A DNA stretch of 64,000 nucleotides from Paraprevotella clara YIT 11840 (GTDB lineage: Bacteria > Bacteroidota > Bacteroidia > Bacteroidales > Bacteroidaceae): NCBI RefSeq assembly GCF_000233955.1, contig NZ_JH376616.1, positions 248,001-312,000 of the forward strand. The letters are read 5' to 3'. Positions within the stretch are counted from its first letter, which is position 1; every line of letters begins with the position of its first letter. The translations under genes and the position numbers were made by a program. The notes below the pieces were generated by a model. It saw nothing but the letters and a program-made list of their open reading frames with translations, was not told where the DNA came from and did no database searches. Below are positions 29,327-39,092 of this stretch, one piece after another.

Positions 29327-31588
29327 TTACAATACCGTTACAATACCTTTTTCTTGTTGGAACCTGCGGCATGCACGAACCCAATGACGCATGTGGCCGA
29401 TTATTTCCTGTGTCTCTTGCAAAGTACTCATATAAAGATATTCAATCTTCAGATTGTCCATATCCCCCTTGCGTATGCGGTCTTGCTGAACCTTGCGGAG
29501 CTGGGACAACTGGGCTTTCATCTCGTCTCCAAACTGCCGAACCTGCAACGCATTATCATAATTATTCGTCTCTATCATGCCGGCAATGACATTCATCAAC
29601 CTTTCCACCCCTTCCCGAATCGGCATGAATTCTTTCACGTATTCCTCGGGCATGGGATTGAAATTATTGTCCACATGTTCCAATGAAGGCTCACACATAC
29701 GCTTCAGGCAGTACAAACTCTGTTCGCAACTGTTACATGCCAAATGGAACCATGTATCTTTTTCAACAGCTTGCAGCGGGTCTATTTTACGTAATCCCAC
29801 CAGTTCTTTCCGACGGATTACCTTCCAATTCTTCCGCTCATCCTCCAAATGGTTCAAAGTCCGTCGCAACACTTTGACATCCTCGGCAATCAAACCGGAA
29901 GTAGTCTGCATATAAGCTTCCGATATATACTTCACCATCTTCGACTGATAAGCACTGATATGCCGGTTCAATAATACCCAAGCTTCATCCTTATCATTGG
30001 TTTGTGCCAATTCCGTGAAAATCTCATCCCGCTGTACTGCCGCCATCTTCTTCTTATAACTGCGATTATTCTGAATAAGCATGAACACGACTACAACAAT
30101 GAGCAATACCATGGCCACCACTCCACCGAAATGTACAAACAACGTCACGATGAAACACAGGAAGAAAGCCGCACCGGCCGTCATAAACCATCCGCCAATC
30201 ACAGAAATCACACCGGTCACGCGGAACACGGCACTCTCGCGCCCCCATGCACGGTCGGCCAACGACGAACCCATGCCCACCATAAACGCCACGTATGTGG
30301 TAGACAACGGAAGTTTCAGAGAAGTACCCACTACGATCAACAAGCCGGCCAACACCAAATTCACGGAAGCGCGTACCAAATCGAACGCCGCACCATTCGG
30401 AATAATAGCCTCATCCTGATTGAAACGTGAATTGATCCATTTCCTCATCCATGCAGGAATATGATCTACCACATACTCGTTGCTGTTAATCACGCTCCTC
30501 ACCAACCGACGGGCAAAACGGGAAGAACCGAACATTTCGTCGCCGGCTGTCTGACGGGATAAGTCGACAGAAGTCTTTACCACATTCTGCGCCTTCTTCG
30601 ATGTCATCAAAGCAATCGTCATCACGACTCCAGCCCCGATAAGAAAAAAGACAGATGTTCCCGCTGGTTCATTCAGCACACCCATCATGTGAGTGGCCGG
30701 ATTCGCCCCCGGAGTAGCCATGAAATCCTGATAAGAAGAAAAACCGGCCAACGTCACACCGATGAAATTCACCAGGTCATTCCCGGCAAAGGCCATGGCT
30801 AATGAGAATGTTCCAAAAAGCACTATAATCTTGAAAACATTGACCTTACACCAATGCAGGACTTGCATCAGTACCGTAAATCCGATAATAAAAGAAATCA
30901 ATATCGCATGCGTGTTGTCAGCAATCCAAACTTTAATATCGGAGGTCATAAACGAAGCACTGCCGAAACCTTTTACCAATAAGAAATAAGCAATGGAAGT
31001 AATGGAAAGCCCTCCGAACAAACCTATGGTATATTTAAGATGCTTGGTATAGTGAAAAGTAAAAATAAGGCGGGAAATCCATTGCACCAACATTCCGAAA
31101 ACAAAAGCAATGGCGACAGAAAGGAAAATGGCCAAAATCACCGTAAAGGCTTTATCCGTATTAATCAAGCCGGCGTAGGTAAGCGAGGAATCATGAAGCA
31201 TCTTCACCAAAGCCAAGGCCGTACTACCACCTAATAACTCGAAAACCATCGACACCGTGGTGGAGGTGGGCATTCCCAATGTATTGAATATATCGAGCAG
31301 AATCACATCAGAAGCAACCACTGCCAAAAAGACGCACATCAACTCTTCGAAAGTAAAGAACTCGGGGTGAAAAATGCCATGCCGCGCAATGTCCATCATG
31401 CCGTCGCTCGTCGTGGCTCCCACAAAGATACCCACTGCCGCAATTATCAGAATGGTCTTGAAACGCGCAACTTTTGAACCGATGGCCGAACCTAAAAAGT
31501 TCACGGCATCATTACTGACCCCCACAAACAAATCAAAAGTGGAAAGGGCAAACAGGAATATGACTATTCCCAAATAAACAAGCTCCAT
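29327..31588 (-). CDS. PiT-family inorganic phosphate transporter with PhoU-like tail
   Basis: A 753-residue inner-membrane protein. Both copies of the PiT signature are visible: SNDAVNFLGSAIGS (near residue 25) and AGNDLVNFIGV (near 268), with many membrane helices up to about residue 510. The last 240 residues are soluble and helical, like a fused PhoU/DUF47-type regulatory domain. PiT proteins import phosphate with a cation. Longer than simple PiT proteins because of the tail. It lies directly before the two-component pair on the same strand. Confidence 0.88.
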   Translation of the reverse strand: MELVYLGIVIFLFALSTFDLFVGVSNDAVNFLGSAIGSKVARFKTILIIAAVGIFVGATTSDGMMDIARHGIFHPEFFTFEELMCVFLAVVASDVILLDIFNTLGMPTSTTVSMVFELLGGSTALALVKMLHDSSLTYAGLINTDKAFTVILAIFLSVAIAFVFGMLVQWISRLIFTFHYTKHLKYTIGLFGGLSITSIAYFLLVKGFGSASFMTSDIKVWIADNTHAILISFIIGFTVLMQVLHWCKVNVFKIIVLFGTFSLAMAFAGNDLVNFIGVTLAGFSSYQDFMATPGANPATHMMGVLNEPAGTSVFFLIGAGVVMTIALMTSKKAQNVVKTSVDLSRQTAGDEMFGSSRFARRLVRSVINSNEYVVDHIPAWMRKWINSRFNQDEAIIPNGAAFDLVRASVNLVLAGLLIVVGTSLKLPLSTTYVAFMVGMGSSLADRAWGRESAVFRVTGVISVIGGWFMTAGAAFFLCFIVTLFVHFGGVVAMVLLIVVVVFMLIQNNRSYKKKMAAVQRDEIFTELAQTNDKDEAWVLLNRHISAYQSKMVKYISEAYMQTTSGLIAEDVKVLRRTLNHLEDERKNWKVIRRKELVGLRKIDPLQAVEKDTWFHLACNSCEQSLYCLKRMCEPSLEHVDNNFNPMPEEYVKEFMPIREGVERLMNVIAGMIETNNYDNALQVRQFGDEMKAQLSQLRKVQQDRIRKGDMDNLKIEYLYMSTLQETQEIIGHMRHWVRACRRFQQEKGIVTVL

Positions 31589-31615
31589 ACGATTACTTCA
31601 TATTTGATTCTGTGA

Positions 31616-31646
31616 CAAAGATAAGCATTTTCCCTTTTGCGACAAT
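31616..31646 (-). promoter_or_regulatory. Promoter of the PiT gene
   Basis: On the minus strand TATCTTTG (31623-31616) is an exact -7 box; ATTG (31646-31643) is a one-off -33 box at 19 bases. Confidence 0.6.
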
Positions 31647-31708
31647 TATATTCCTATAACATTTTTCACAAGAATGCAACACAAATGTATTACCGTCGTA
31701 ATACACAT

Positions 31709-32953
31709 TTATTCAAAACGAATAGACCGAGCCGGATGGATACGGGAAACCAAGAAACTCGGAACGATAAGCGACAACACGCATATCACCAAAGTAGCCG
31801 CATTGATAGCCAGTACATACCCGAGATTGAACAAGACCGGTACCGAATCCACGTAGTATATCGACGCATCCAAACGGAATACTCCTGTATAATGCTGAAG
31901 AACCACTATGCCTATTCCTATTATATTTCCCCAAAGCAATCCTTTCCCCATGACGAACACGGCAAAATACAAGAAAATATGACGGATACCACGGTTGGTC
32001 GCTCCTAACGCTTTCATGATTCCGATAAAGTTAGTACGTTCCAATATAATAATGAGCAAACCGGAAATCATCGTAAACCCGGCTACAGATACCATCAGAG
32101 CCAAAATGACCCACACATTGACGTCCAAAAGGCTGAGCCAGGCAAATATCTGAGGATAAAGTTCCTGTATCGTCATTGTCACATACGAACCGCCGTAAGC
32201 GTCTGTCTTTCGGTTTACCAGCTTAATCAATGCACCGGAGACTTCGTCCACACGGTTCAAGTCCTTTACTGAGATTTCTATTCCGCTATACTGATCCGGA
32301 GCCCACGCATTCAAACGGTTGCAAGTATAAAGGTCCGTAAAGACCAAAGCTTTGTCGAACTCCGTCAAATGCGTACAATAAATACCCGACACCGTAAAAC
32401 GACGGGTACGCACGGAGTTCTCGAAAAAATAGGCAAAGACCTTAGAGCCGACTTCCAAATGCAATTCATCGGCTATCTGCCGGGATATGACGATCCGGTT
32501 GGAAGCCACCGTATCGGAAAAAGACGGCAGTTCCCCCTCTTCCATGTGGGCTTTCAGGAAAGACGCATCGAATTCCACCCCCACGCCATGCAAAAGAATA
32601 CCTTTGAAATCGGCATCCGTCTTGAGTATTCCCTCCTTATTGCAGAAACGTTGCACATGCGCCACCCCTTTCACGTCCCCGACCTCCTTCATCAAAGCAG
32701 GGGGCACCGCAATAGGCTGAGGGGAATTTGTCGTGACCGACGCATAGTTTTGAATCTGTATATGAGAACCGAATCCGATGACTTTCGAACTGATTTCCTG
32801 TTTGAAGCCCAGCACCACGCACACCGAAATAATCATCACGGCCAAACCCACAGCCACTCCAGACGTAGCTATCAATATGGCCGGACGCGATACTTTTTTC
32901 ACATCGCCGTGCTCACGGAACAGCTTTCGGGCTATAAACAGATTGAAATTCAT
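31709..32953 (-). CDS. FtsX/LolC-like ABC transporter permease
   Basis: About 414 residues from the ATG at 32953 (MNFNLFIARKLF). The longer frame to 33025 would overlap the aminotransferase and is not favoured. The N-terminal membrane helix (ILIATSGVAVGLAVMIISVCV) is followed by a large MacB-type periplasmic domain and three C-terminal helices, the layout of LolC/LolE and related permeases that move lipoproteins or other substrates out of the inner membrane. No ATPase partner is next to it. It begins 13 bases after the aminotransferase stop. Confidence 0.82.
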   Translation of the reverse strand: MNFNLFIARKLFREHGDVKKVSRPAILIATSGVAVGLAVMIISVCVVLGFKQEISSKVIGFGSHIQIQNYASVTTNSPQPIAVPPALMKEVGDVKGVAHVQRFCNKEGILKTDADFKGILLHGVGVEFDASFLKAHMEEGELPSFSDTVASNRIVISRQIADELHLEVGSKVFAYFFENSVRTRRFTVSGIYCTHLTEFDKALVFTDLYTCNRLNAWAPDQYSGIEISVKDLNRVDEVSGALIKLVNRKTDAYGGSYVTMTIQELYPQIFAWLSLLDVNVWVILALMVSVAGFTMISGLLIIILERTNFIGIMKALGATNRGIRHIFLYFAVFVMGKGLLWGNIIGIGIVVLQHYTGVFRLDASIYYVDSVPVLFNLGYVLAINAATLVICVLSLIVPSFLVSRIHPARSIRFE

Positions 32954-32966
32954 TCCTCTTGCCGTC

Positions 32967-34169
32967 TTATTCCGCCACACGGCCGGGATATGCCTCCAAT
33001 GCTTTGCGCAACACGAAAAGGGCACGTATCAGATCTTCTTTCTTCAACACGTAAGCTATGCGCACCTCGTTCTTACCCGAACCGGGCGTAGTGTAGAATC
33101 CTGCGGCCGGAGCCATCATCACCGTCTCCCCCTCATAATCAAAGTCCTTCAAGCACCAGGCACAAAACTCCTCCGCATCGTCCACCGGGAGCTTGGCCAC
33201 CGTATAGAAAGCTCCCATGGGGATGGGAGAATACACGCCGGGGATACGGTTCAGCCCGTCAATCAGACATTTGCGCCGCTCCACATATTCGTCATACACT
33301 TCGCGTCCGTACTCCTCCGGCTCGTCGAGCGAAGCCTCCGCCGCAATCTGTCCGATCAAGGGAGGGCTTAAACGGGCCTGGCAAAATTTCATCACGGCTT
33401 TGCGGACCTCTACATTCTTCGTAATCAACGCACCGATACGTACGCCGCACTCGCTATACCGCTTGGACACGGAATCTATCAGCACCACATTGTTTTCTAT
33501 CCCCTCCAAGTGGCAAGCCGAGATATACGGAGAACCGGTATAGATAAACTCGCGGTACACTTCATCCGAAAAAAGATACAAATCGTACTTCTTCACCAAG
33601 TCGCGAATCTGGTTCATCTCACGGCGCGTATAGAGGTATCCCGTGGGGTTGTTCGGATTGCAAATCAGAATGGCCCGCGTACGTTCGTTAATCAACTCCT
33701 CGAACTTCTCGACCTTCGGCAACGAAAATCCTTCTTCTATCGTAGTGGATATCGTACGGATGACCGCTCCCGCCGAAATGGCAAATGCCATGTAATTGGC
33801 GTATGCCGGTTCGGGAACGATGATTTCGTCGCCCGGATTCAGGCAGGACAAAAAGGCGAACAGCACGGCCTCCGAACCTCCTGACGTGATGATGATGTCG
33901 TCCGCCGTAAGATTGATATGATATTTGGCATAATATCCGACCAACTTTTCCCGGTAACTCAAATATCCCTGGCTCGGGCTGTATTCCAAAACCGTCCGGT
34001 CTATGTGACGGATGGCATCTATGGCCGCTCGCGGAGTCGGCAAATCAGGCTGGCCGATATTCAAATGGTACACATGTATCCCTCTATTTTTAGCCTCGAA
34101 GGCCAACGGAGCCAACTTGCGAATCGGCGACTCCGGCATTTCCTGACCGCGAACGGATATTTTAGGCAT
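32967..34169 (-). CDS. Class I/II PLP-dependent aminotransferase
   Basis: A 400-residue fold-type I enzyme of the aspartate/aromatic aminotransferase group. It shows the substrate/cofactor motifs NIGQPDLPTP, SGGSEAV, NPNNPTG, and SVSKRYSECGVRIG containing the Schiff-base lysine. A C-terminal arginine region (NEVRIAYV) for the substrate carboxylate is present. It is cytoplasmic and may act on aspartate or an aromatic amino acid; the specific substrate cannot be told. It is the first gene of a two-gene unit with the permease. Confidence 0.9.
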   Translation of the reverse strand: MPKISVRGQEMPESPIRKLAPLAFEAKNRGIHVYHLNIGQPDLPTPRAAIDAIRHIDRTVLEYSPSQGYLSYREKLVGYYAKYHINLTADDIIITSGGSEAVLFAFLSCLNPGDEIIVPEPAYANYMAFAISAGAVIRTISTTIEEGFSLPKVEKFEELINERTRAILICNPNNPTGYLYTRREMNQIRDLVKKYDLYLFSDEVYREFIYTGSPYISACHLEGIENNVVLIDSVSKRYSECGVRIGALITKNVEVRKAVMKFCQARLSPPLIGQIAAEASLDEPEEYGREVYDEYVERRKCLIDGLNRIPGVYSPIPMGAFYTVAKLPVDDAEEFCAWCLKDFDYEGETVMMAPAAGFYTTPGSGKNEVRIAYVLKKEDLIRALFVLRKALEAYPGRVAE

Positions 34170-34207
34170 GTCTTTTCTTTTTTGTTTTTATTTGTTCGAA
34201 ATTCATG

Positions 34208-34242
34208 CAAAGATAGCATTTCAACATAAAATGAGCAACAAA
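34208..34242 (-). promoter_or_regulatory. Promoter of the aminotransferase
   Basis: TATCTTTG on the minus strand (34215-34208) is an exact -7 box; TTTG (34242-34239) lies 23 bases upstream. Confidence 0.6.
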
Positions 34243-34441
34243 TCAGCCTATAAAATAGTGCGGTAGAAATTTAATGGAGATTCCCGTGAAGAATATGACA
34301 GCACGTGCGGCCGGCAACGGACGGATTCACTGAATAGGCCGAGGGAAAGCAAAACGTCCCGCTTGACAATATGGTACCCGTTTCCTTCTTCTATGTACAT
34401 TTTAACAGTTTGACAGTTTGACAAACCGGACGTCCGTCAAC

Positions 34442-34467
34442 AAAAAAGGCAACCCTAAGGTTGCCTT
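34442..34467 (-). terminator. Terminator of the tRNA-Lys unit
   Basis: On the minus strand AAGGCAACC, loop TTAG, GGTTGCCTT, then a T run. It follows the second tRNA-Lys. Confidence 0.85.
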
Positions 34468-34470
34468 CTG

Positions 34471-34543
34471 TACGCCCTCAGGGATTCGAACCCTGGACCC
34501 ATTGATTAAGAGTCAATTGCTCTACCAACTGAGCTAAGGACGC
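34471..34543 (-). tRNA. tRNA-Lys (CTT), copy 2
   Basis: A 73-base cloverleaf with anticodon loop CTCTTAA (CTT) and T arm CAGGG-TTCGAAT-CCCTG. The acceptor starts GCGTCCT and ends AGGGCGT-A; G1 pairs with U72. Identical to copy 1, 15 bases upstream. Confidence 0.95.
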
Positions 34544-34558
34544 AAACAAATTTGGAAG

Positions 34559-34631
34559 TACGCCCTCAGGGATTCGAACCCTGGACCCATTGATTAAGAG
34601 TCAATTGCTCTACCAACTGAGCTAAGGACGC
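34559..34631 (-). tRNA. tRNA-Lys (CTT), copy 1
   Basis: Same 73-base sequence as copy 2 and transcribed first from the shared promoter. CCA is not encoded. Confidence 0.95.
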
Positions 34632-34653
34632 ATCATCTTTGATTTTGCGAGTG

Positions 34654-34685
34654 CAAAGGTAGGGCTTTTTATTTAACCCTCCAAA
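34654..34685 (-). promoter_or_regulatory. Promoter of the tRNA-Lys pair
   Basis: On the minus strand TTTG (34685-34682), 20 bases, TACCTTTG (34661-34654): an exact consensus promoter, with the same -7 box as tRNA-Arg. Confidence 0.85.
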
Positions 34686-34703
34686 CTTTCACCCCTCTTT
34701 TTC

Positions 34704-35513
34704 TCATTTTTTTTCCAATTCGTAAATTTCGGAAGGAATACGGCGCTTCAATACTTCCAATTCAAAGTCCTTTCCTGCGACAATCCCTACGGAACGGAGA
34801 CAGGTGTCGACCGTTTTTCGCGCCAGTTCCGGATGATTGTTCTCTTCGCTGATATGACACAACCATACATGCCGAAGCCTGTCCGTAATATGCTCCGCCA
34901 GCAGTTGCGCCGCAGCCTTATTGCTCAAATGTCCGTAATCGCCGCTAATCCGTCCTTTCAGATAAGCCGGATACGGCCCCATCATCAGCATGTCTTCGTC
35001 ATGGTTGGCCTCCAGTACCAGATAATTCGCCCGGGCGATGTAGCCGCCGAACTGTTCTGTCACGTGTCCGGCGTCCGTAATGAGGCAGAAGTTGACTTCT
35101 CCGTATTGCAAGCTATAGCCCACATTGTCCGTACTGTCATGAGGCACATCGAAAGGCGTAATTTCAAAACGGTCCAGCTTCAAGGTCTGCCCCTTCTCCA
35201 AGAAATGTATGTTTTCTGCTTTCAATTTCGGATTTGCACAATAATTACGCTTGATTCCGTCGTGTACAAGTTCGGTGGCATAGACCGGAAGTCCATACTC
35301 ATTCGCCAAGCTCCCGACAGCTTTGATGTGGTCTGCATGGTCATGCGTAATCAACACGGCCTTTATTTGTTTCAAGGAAAGCCCGTAAGTATGAAAATGT
35401 TTTTTCAGTGTTCGTATCCCAATTCCGGCATCAATCAATATCCCATAATTTTCTGAGAAGAGGAAGTAGCTGTTTCCGCTACTGCCGCTCCCCAGACAAA
35501 TAAACTTCAGCAT
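34704..35513 (-). CDS. MBL-fold metallo-hydrolase (YycJ/WalJ-like)
   Basis: About 269 residues from the ATG at 35513 (MLKFICLGSGSSGNSY). The frame runs on to 35594, but a perfect promoter lies between the two starts, so the shorter form is right. The metal-binding motif HDHADH is clear (THDHADHIK), as is a later DAGHV and a C-terminal LCHISEENNHPE. It belongs to the WalJ/YycJ group of beta-lactamase-fold hydrolases, some of which have exonuclease activity. No partner gene is adjacent. Confidence 0.88.
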   Translation of the reverse strand: MLKFICLGSGSSGNSYFLFSENYGILIDAGIGIRTLKKHFHTYGLSLKQIKAVLITHDHADHIKAVGSLANEYGLPVYATELVHDGIKRNYCANPKLKAENIHFLEKGQTLKLDRFEITPFDVPHDSTDNVGYSLQYGEVNFCLITDAGHVTEQFGGYIARANYLVLEANHDEDMLMMGPYPAYLKGRISGDYGHLSNKAAAQLLAEHITDRLRHVWLCHISEENNHPELARKTVDTCLRSVGIVAGKDFELEVLKRRIPSEIYELEKK

Positions 35514-35532
35514 ATCCGTATTTTTGTTTATG

Positions 35533-35564
35533 CAAATATACGAAAACATGAAAGAACGGGCAAA
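35533..35564 (-). promoter_or_regulatory. Promoter of the MBL hydrolase
   Basis: On the minus strand TTTG (35564-35561), 20 bases, TATATTTG (35540-35533). It overlaps the N-terminal extension of the open frame and fixes the start at 35513. Confidence 0.8.
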
Positions 35565-35587
35565 TATTTCTTTCCTGCCCTTCTGCC

Positions 35588-38485
35588 TTACCAACTCAAT
35601 TTAATGAATTTGCTCTCCCACGGGTTAAATTCCGCTTCGTCCCTCCCGCCGACAGGCCTTCCCGTCACGTCGCAAACCGTCACCTTCCGTATCTTCACCT
35701 CATCGGAAGTCACAGCAAACGCTGCCGGCCACCCGTCCGTTTCACGCAAATGCAGCATCACGGCACGTTCTCCCTCCACAGGAGCCATGTTGACCAGCAA
35801 AAGGTTATCCGGGCGAAGTGTGAGAAAGGTGCCGCAAGAGGGCGCATCCTTGTCCTCACAGTCGCCGGCCTGAAGTACCCGAGCCAGGAAAGGAATCCGG
35901 TTTTCCCATGCAAAGCGCGTGGCAAATCCGGCTGTCGTGTCCGCCGACGAAGTGATGAAATAACTCCACTGCAAACCTCCGGTCTGGCCTGCGTTAAAAT
36001 TGGTCGTCCAATAGTTATTCATCGGCCAGGAATACATATTGGTGGTCTGGGGCACGGCTCCGGCCTGATAGCGTCCGGTATTGATGGCACCGAACTGCAT
36101 CAGGGGTATTTCAGGGCTTCCCATTACAACCTGAACATCCGAACTGCGTGCCGCCGCAAAATTCTGCACGGTGTACCAATCATTCGACGAACCGGGAATC
36201 TGGTCTACCCCGGCTTCGATATTTCCGCCGGGCACGTCCAGAAAGATTCTGCCGTCCTCTATCTGGTACGGGAAAGACACATATACGGCTTCCGGTTCCG
36301 TCTCCGTTTTTTTACGCAAACTGTAAACCACTTCTATCTTTTTCTCAACCTTATATATATGGTACTCCACCGTCAGATTATCATGCCCCATCCCGGCTGC
36401 CGTCTCTCCCTTGAAACGGTAAGTATCCCATATAGCCCCTTCCTCGTAAGCCTCGAAACGCATTTTCTCCGGATGCCTGCGCGTAAAGCGCGGGTACGTA
36501 TATCGCTCCAAAGCACCCCGGTCGTCTATCGTCTCATAAATGAATTCTCCCAACTCCCATTCCGCACTCTCCGTCAACAACTGCCGTTGCAGGTCTTTAT
36601 CGTAAAGCCGGGAAATGGTGCCCCGTTGCAGATTGAAATCAAGACCATACCACTCATTCTCTACATGCGTACCGGACAAACTCCCTGCGGACGCTCCGGA
36701 CGGCCGCGGCTCGTCCTTCACGTCTATGCGATACCGGGCGAAGCCCAAAGCCGGTACGTCCCGGACATAAATATACCAATACGTCCCGTCCGAACGGCTC
36801 TCGCCTGCCTGAGCAGGAACACTACGCCCCGACGCATCCGTAATTTCAAAAACTTTGTCGCGCGGCAAAAGCTGATGGTCGATATACACCTTGGCTATTC
36901 CGCTATAACTCCAGTTCAATGTATTGAACACCGCTACGGAAGGCACATCCGTCTTCGGGACGAAAGACTGCAACAATCCCATCACCGTTTCGCCCAGCAA
37001 CCCGGCATGCCGGTAAGCCTCCCACGCATACGACTGTTTCAACGAGCGTTGCTCCCATGTCTCCCGGCCATACGGGTCGCGCACACTCTCGCAATACCCG
37101 AACGTATGCTCATCATAGAAAAGCAGGGCTTCGTTCATGTCACTCACCTTCCCCATCACCCCCTGAGGCAACTCGGCTCCGGCCAACTTCGCCAAGGCCA
37201 AGCCGCCTTGCCCGGCAATCGCATGGGAATGAGTGGCACGGGAAACAGCCGCTTCGCGTGCTCCGGAAGCAAAACCATCCGTCCACCAGTCCGGCCACGC
37301 TCCCCGAATGACAGGTATCTGCGCGGCATAATCCCGCTCCACGGTCTTGATAAAGTCCGTAGCGACTGCCGTACGCAATTTAGGCCATTCATACTTTTCA
37401 TTCCAACGTTTCACCATCTCGCAACTCCGTGTGGAAGGAGGAGCGTTGTCGGTCAGATACCCGGAATGCTGAATGGCACAAATGTCGTACGGGTATCCCT
37501 TAGCTTCCAATTGTCCCAGATAATCCCACACGCATTGCTCGAACTTTGTGAAATCATCAGGGTTGTGCACGCCCCAGTAGTTTCCCAGATGGTAATGTTC
37601 CGCACGATAAGCCAGGATTTTCTTCCCCGATGGCGACTCCCACCAAAATACTGTGGGCTTGTCAAAGCATATCAAGGCCCGATGCCCGTGCGTCCCCATA
37701 TTCAGGTACTTCACTCCCGCGTCGGCAAAATATTCACTGAAACACCAGGCTATTCCGTTTACGTCATCTTGCACGGCCAAGTCTGCCCGTAACCCCTCGT
37801 CCCGGAATAACTTTAACGGAGCCAAGGATGCCGCCAAGGTTTGTTCGTCCGGCAACTCGTCAAAATTCAGGTACATGGCCCCCAACTCTATCCGCCCTTC
37901 TTTCACCCTGCGTTTCAAACGTTCGACCTGGGAAGTCGGACGGTTTTTCAAATATTCTTTCACAGGCCAAGCCACCTCGCAAGTCCACCGGAACCGCGCG
38001 GCATCCGGGTAATGGTCCGTGGCATCGCAATAATCCAACGCGTAATCTATATAACGCAAATGTTCTGCCAGAATCTCCATTTGCGAACGAGTATAACCGA
38101 TGTCCGTATGTGTATGCTGCACCAGATTCATCTGCCAATGCCGAGCTACCGGTACTTTTACTTCATCCGAAGCCCAAGACACCTGTCCGGCACGTAAAGA
38201 CAACGGCAACGTACGGTCTGTGCCTGCGTCTGGAATATCGAATTCGAAATGATTTTCTCCTTCTTCCAGGCGGACACGCCGCACCTGCCTGCCTAACGCC
38301 AATTCCACCTCTGCGGCCTGCCCGTCATAACCTACCGTCACAGCCACCCGGCGGACCGGACCTGAAGAAGATTTATACACAGCCGGATGCAGCTTCGTCT
38401 GAAGCACCGGAGACGCAGCGGAGCAAACCGGATGAATAGCCGCTCCCCATAAGAACATCCCCAAAAACAAATTCTGTAATCTCAT
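35588..38485 (-). CDS. Secreted GH38-like alpha-mannosidase
   Basis: A 965-residue enzyme with a signal peptide (MRLQNLFLGMFLWGAAIHPV, cut near CSAA). After a beta-rich N-terminal domain, residues 118-400 form the GH38 catalytic domain: QHTHTDIGYT (124-131) with metal-binding His and Asp, and VQDDVNGIAW, in which Asp240 or Asp241 should be the nucleophile. The rest is the alpha-mannosidase middle and C-terminal beta domains. GH38 enzymes remove alpha-mannose from N-glycans and related glycans. It acts in the periplasm. It is a single gene, with no sus genes next to it. Exact linkage is not known. Confidence 0.85.
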   Translation of the reverse strand: MRLQNLFLGMFLWGAAIHPVCSAASPVLQTKLHPAVYKSSSGPVRRVAVTVGYDGQAAEVELALGRQVRRVRLEEGENHFEFDIPDAGTDRTLPLSLRAGQVSWASDEVKVPVARHWQMNLVQHTHTDIGYTRSQMEILAEHLRYIDYALDYCDATDHYPDAARFRWTCEVAWPVKEYLKNRPTSQVERLKRRVKEGRIELGAMYLNFDELPDEQTLAASLAPLKLFRDEGLRADLAVQDDVNGIAWCFSEYFADAGVKYLNMGTHGHRALICFDKPTVFWWESPSGKKILAYRAEHYHLGNYWGVHNPDDFTKFEQCVWDYLGQLEAKGYPYDICAIQHSGYLTDNAPPSTRSCEMVKRWNEKYEWPKLRTAVATDFIKTVERDYAAQIPVIRGAWPDWWTDGFASGAREAAVSRATHSHAIAGQGGLALAKLAGAELPQGVMGKVSDMNEALLFYDEHTFGYCESVRDPYGRETWEQRSLKQSYAWEAYRHAGLLGETVMGLLQSFVPKTDVPSVAVFNTLNWSYSGIAKVYIDHQLLPRDKVFEITDASGRSVPAQAGESRSDGTYWYIYVRDVPALGFARYRIDVKDEPRPSGASAGSLSGTHVENEWYGLDFNLQRGTISRLYDKDLQRQLLTESAEWELGEFIYETIDDRGALERYTYPRFTRRHPEKMRFEAYEEGAIWDTYRFKGETAAGMGHDNLTVEYHIYKVEKKIEVVYSLRKKTETEPEAVYVSFPYQIEDGRIFLDVPGGNIEAGVDQIPGSSNDWYTVQNFAAARSSDVQVVMGSPEIPLMQFGAINTGRYQAGAVPQTTNMYSWPMNNYWTTNFNAGQTGGLQWSYFITSSADTTAGFATRFAWENRIPFLARVLQAGDCEDKDAPSCGTFLTLRPDNLLLVNMAPVEGERAVMLHLRETDGWPAAFAVTSDEVKIRKVTVCDVTGRPVGGRDEAEFNPWESKFIKLSW

Positions 38486-38563
38486 AGTGATTTATTGTGA
38501 TTAAATAGTTAGGATTCTTCAAAAATGTTTTTCCTTTTCATTGGCCATTGCCGGGAAAAGACA

Positions 38564-38571
38564 TATATTTG
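38564..38571 (+). promoter_or_regulatory. -7 box of the small lipoprotein gene
   Basis: TATATTTG matches the consensus, 72 bases before the ATG at 38643. Only TTG (38541-38543) is found at the -33 position. Confidence 0.5.
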
Positions 38572-38642
38572 CGCTGTGAAAATACGAAATCAAACGATGA
38601 GGTCAAACGGTTCTTAACCGAAAGACGTAAAAACATTAAAAA

Positions 38643-39092
38643 ATGACGAAAAGGAAAAGATGGCCTCTGGTTTTATGCCTGCTTACAGGATTAGGAGCAG
38701 CCGGATGTACGAGCGAAGAAGAGGAACAAGCAAATAGCAGAGCTAAGGAATTTGCGGAAGATTATTTCAATCTGCGTTTCGATGAAGCATACGGGAATTG
38801 TACTGAAGATTCCCGCAAATGGATAGCTTTCCGAGCGTCGAACATCACCGAACACGACCTCGAAGCCGTACGGTCTGCCCCGGAAGGAGCATACATAAGT
38901 TCAACGGAATGCCAACAAATCAATGACAGTACGGCACTCGTACGTTGCGTCGTTTGCCAAGCACTTGCCGCCGATTCGCTGGAACAGCAAAGAGGGCGCA
39001 TCGTTCCGGAGGCCGCATATCTCATCCCTTTACGGAAGGAAGGGCGCCGGTGGCTTGTCAGAATGGAAGGCCCACTGCAAAATGCAAAGTAA
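38643..39092 (+). CDS. Small putative lipoprotein, DUF-type
   Basis: A 149-residue protein with a lipoprotein-like N-terminus (KRWPLVLCLLTGLGAAGC, lipid on Cys22). The mature part has SRAKEFAEDYFNLRFDEAYG, a helix seen in NTF2-like or DUF4878-type envelope proteins, then beta strands with WLVRMEGPL at the end. I do not recognise a precise family. It is convergent with the TamL-like gene and overlaps its 3' end by 35 bases. Confidence 0.7.
   Translation: MTKRKRWPLVLCLLTGLGAAGCTSEEEEQANSRAKEFAEDYFNLRFDEAYGNCTEDSRKWIAFRASNITEHDLEAVRSAPEGAYISSTECQQINDSTALVRCVVCQALAADSLEQQRGRIVPEAAYLIPLRKEGRRWLVRMEGPLQNAK

Noticed and set aside
34471-34631. tRNA-Lys pair as an integration site
   Set aside because: Both tRNAs are intact and have promoter and terminator; no integrase or repeated tRNA end was found nearby.
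35750-37792. A 680-codon plus-strand open frame antisense to the GH38 gene
   Set aside because: Long shadow caused by high GC and codon bias; no start signal or domain, and the GH38 frame has clear motifs and a signal peptide.
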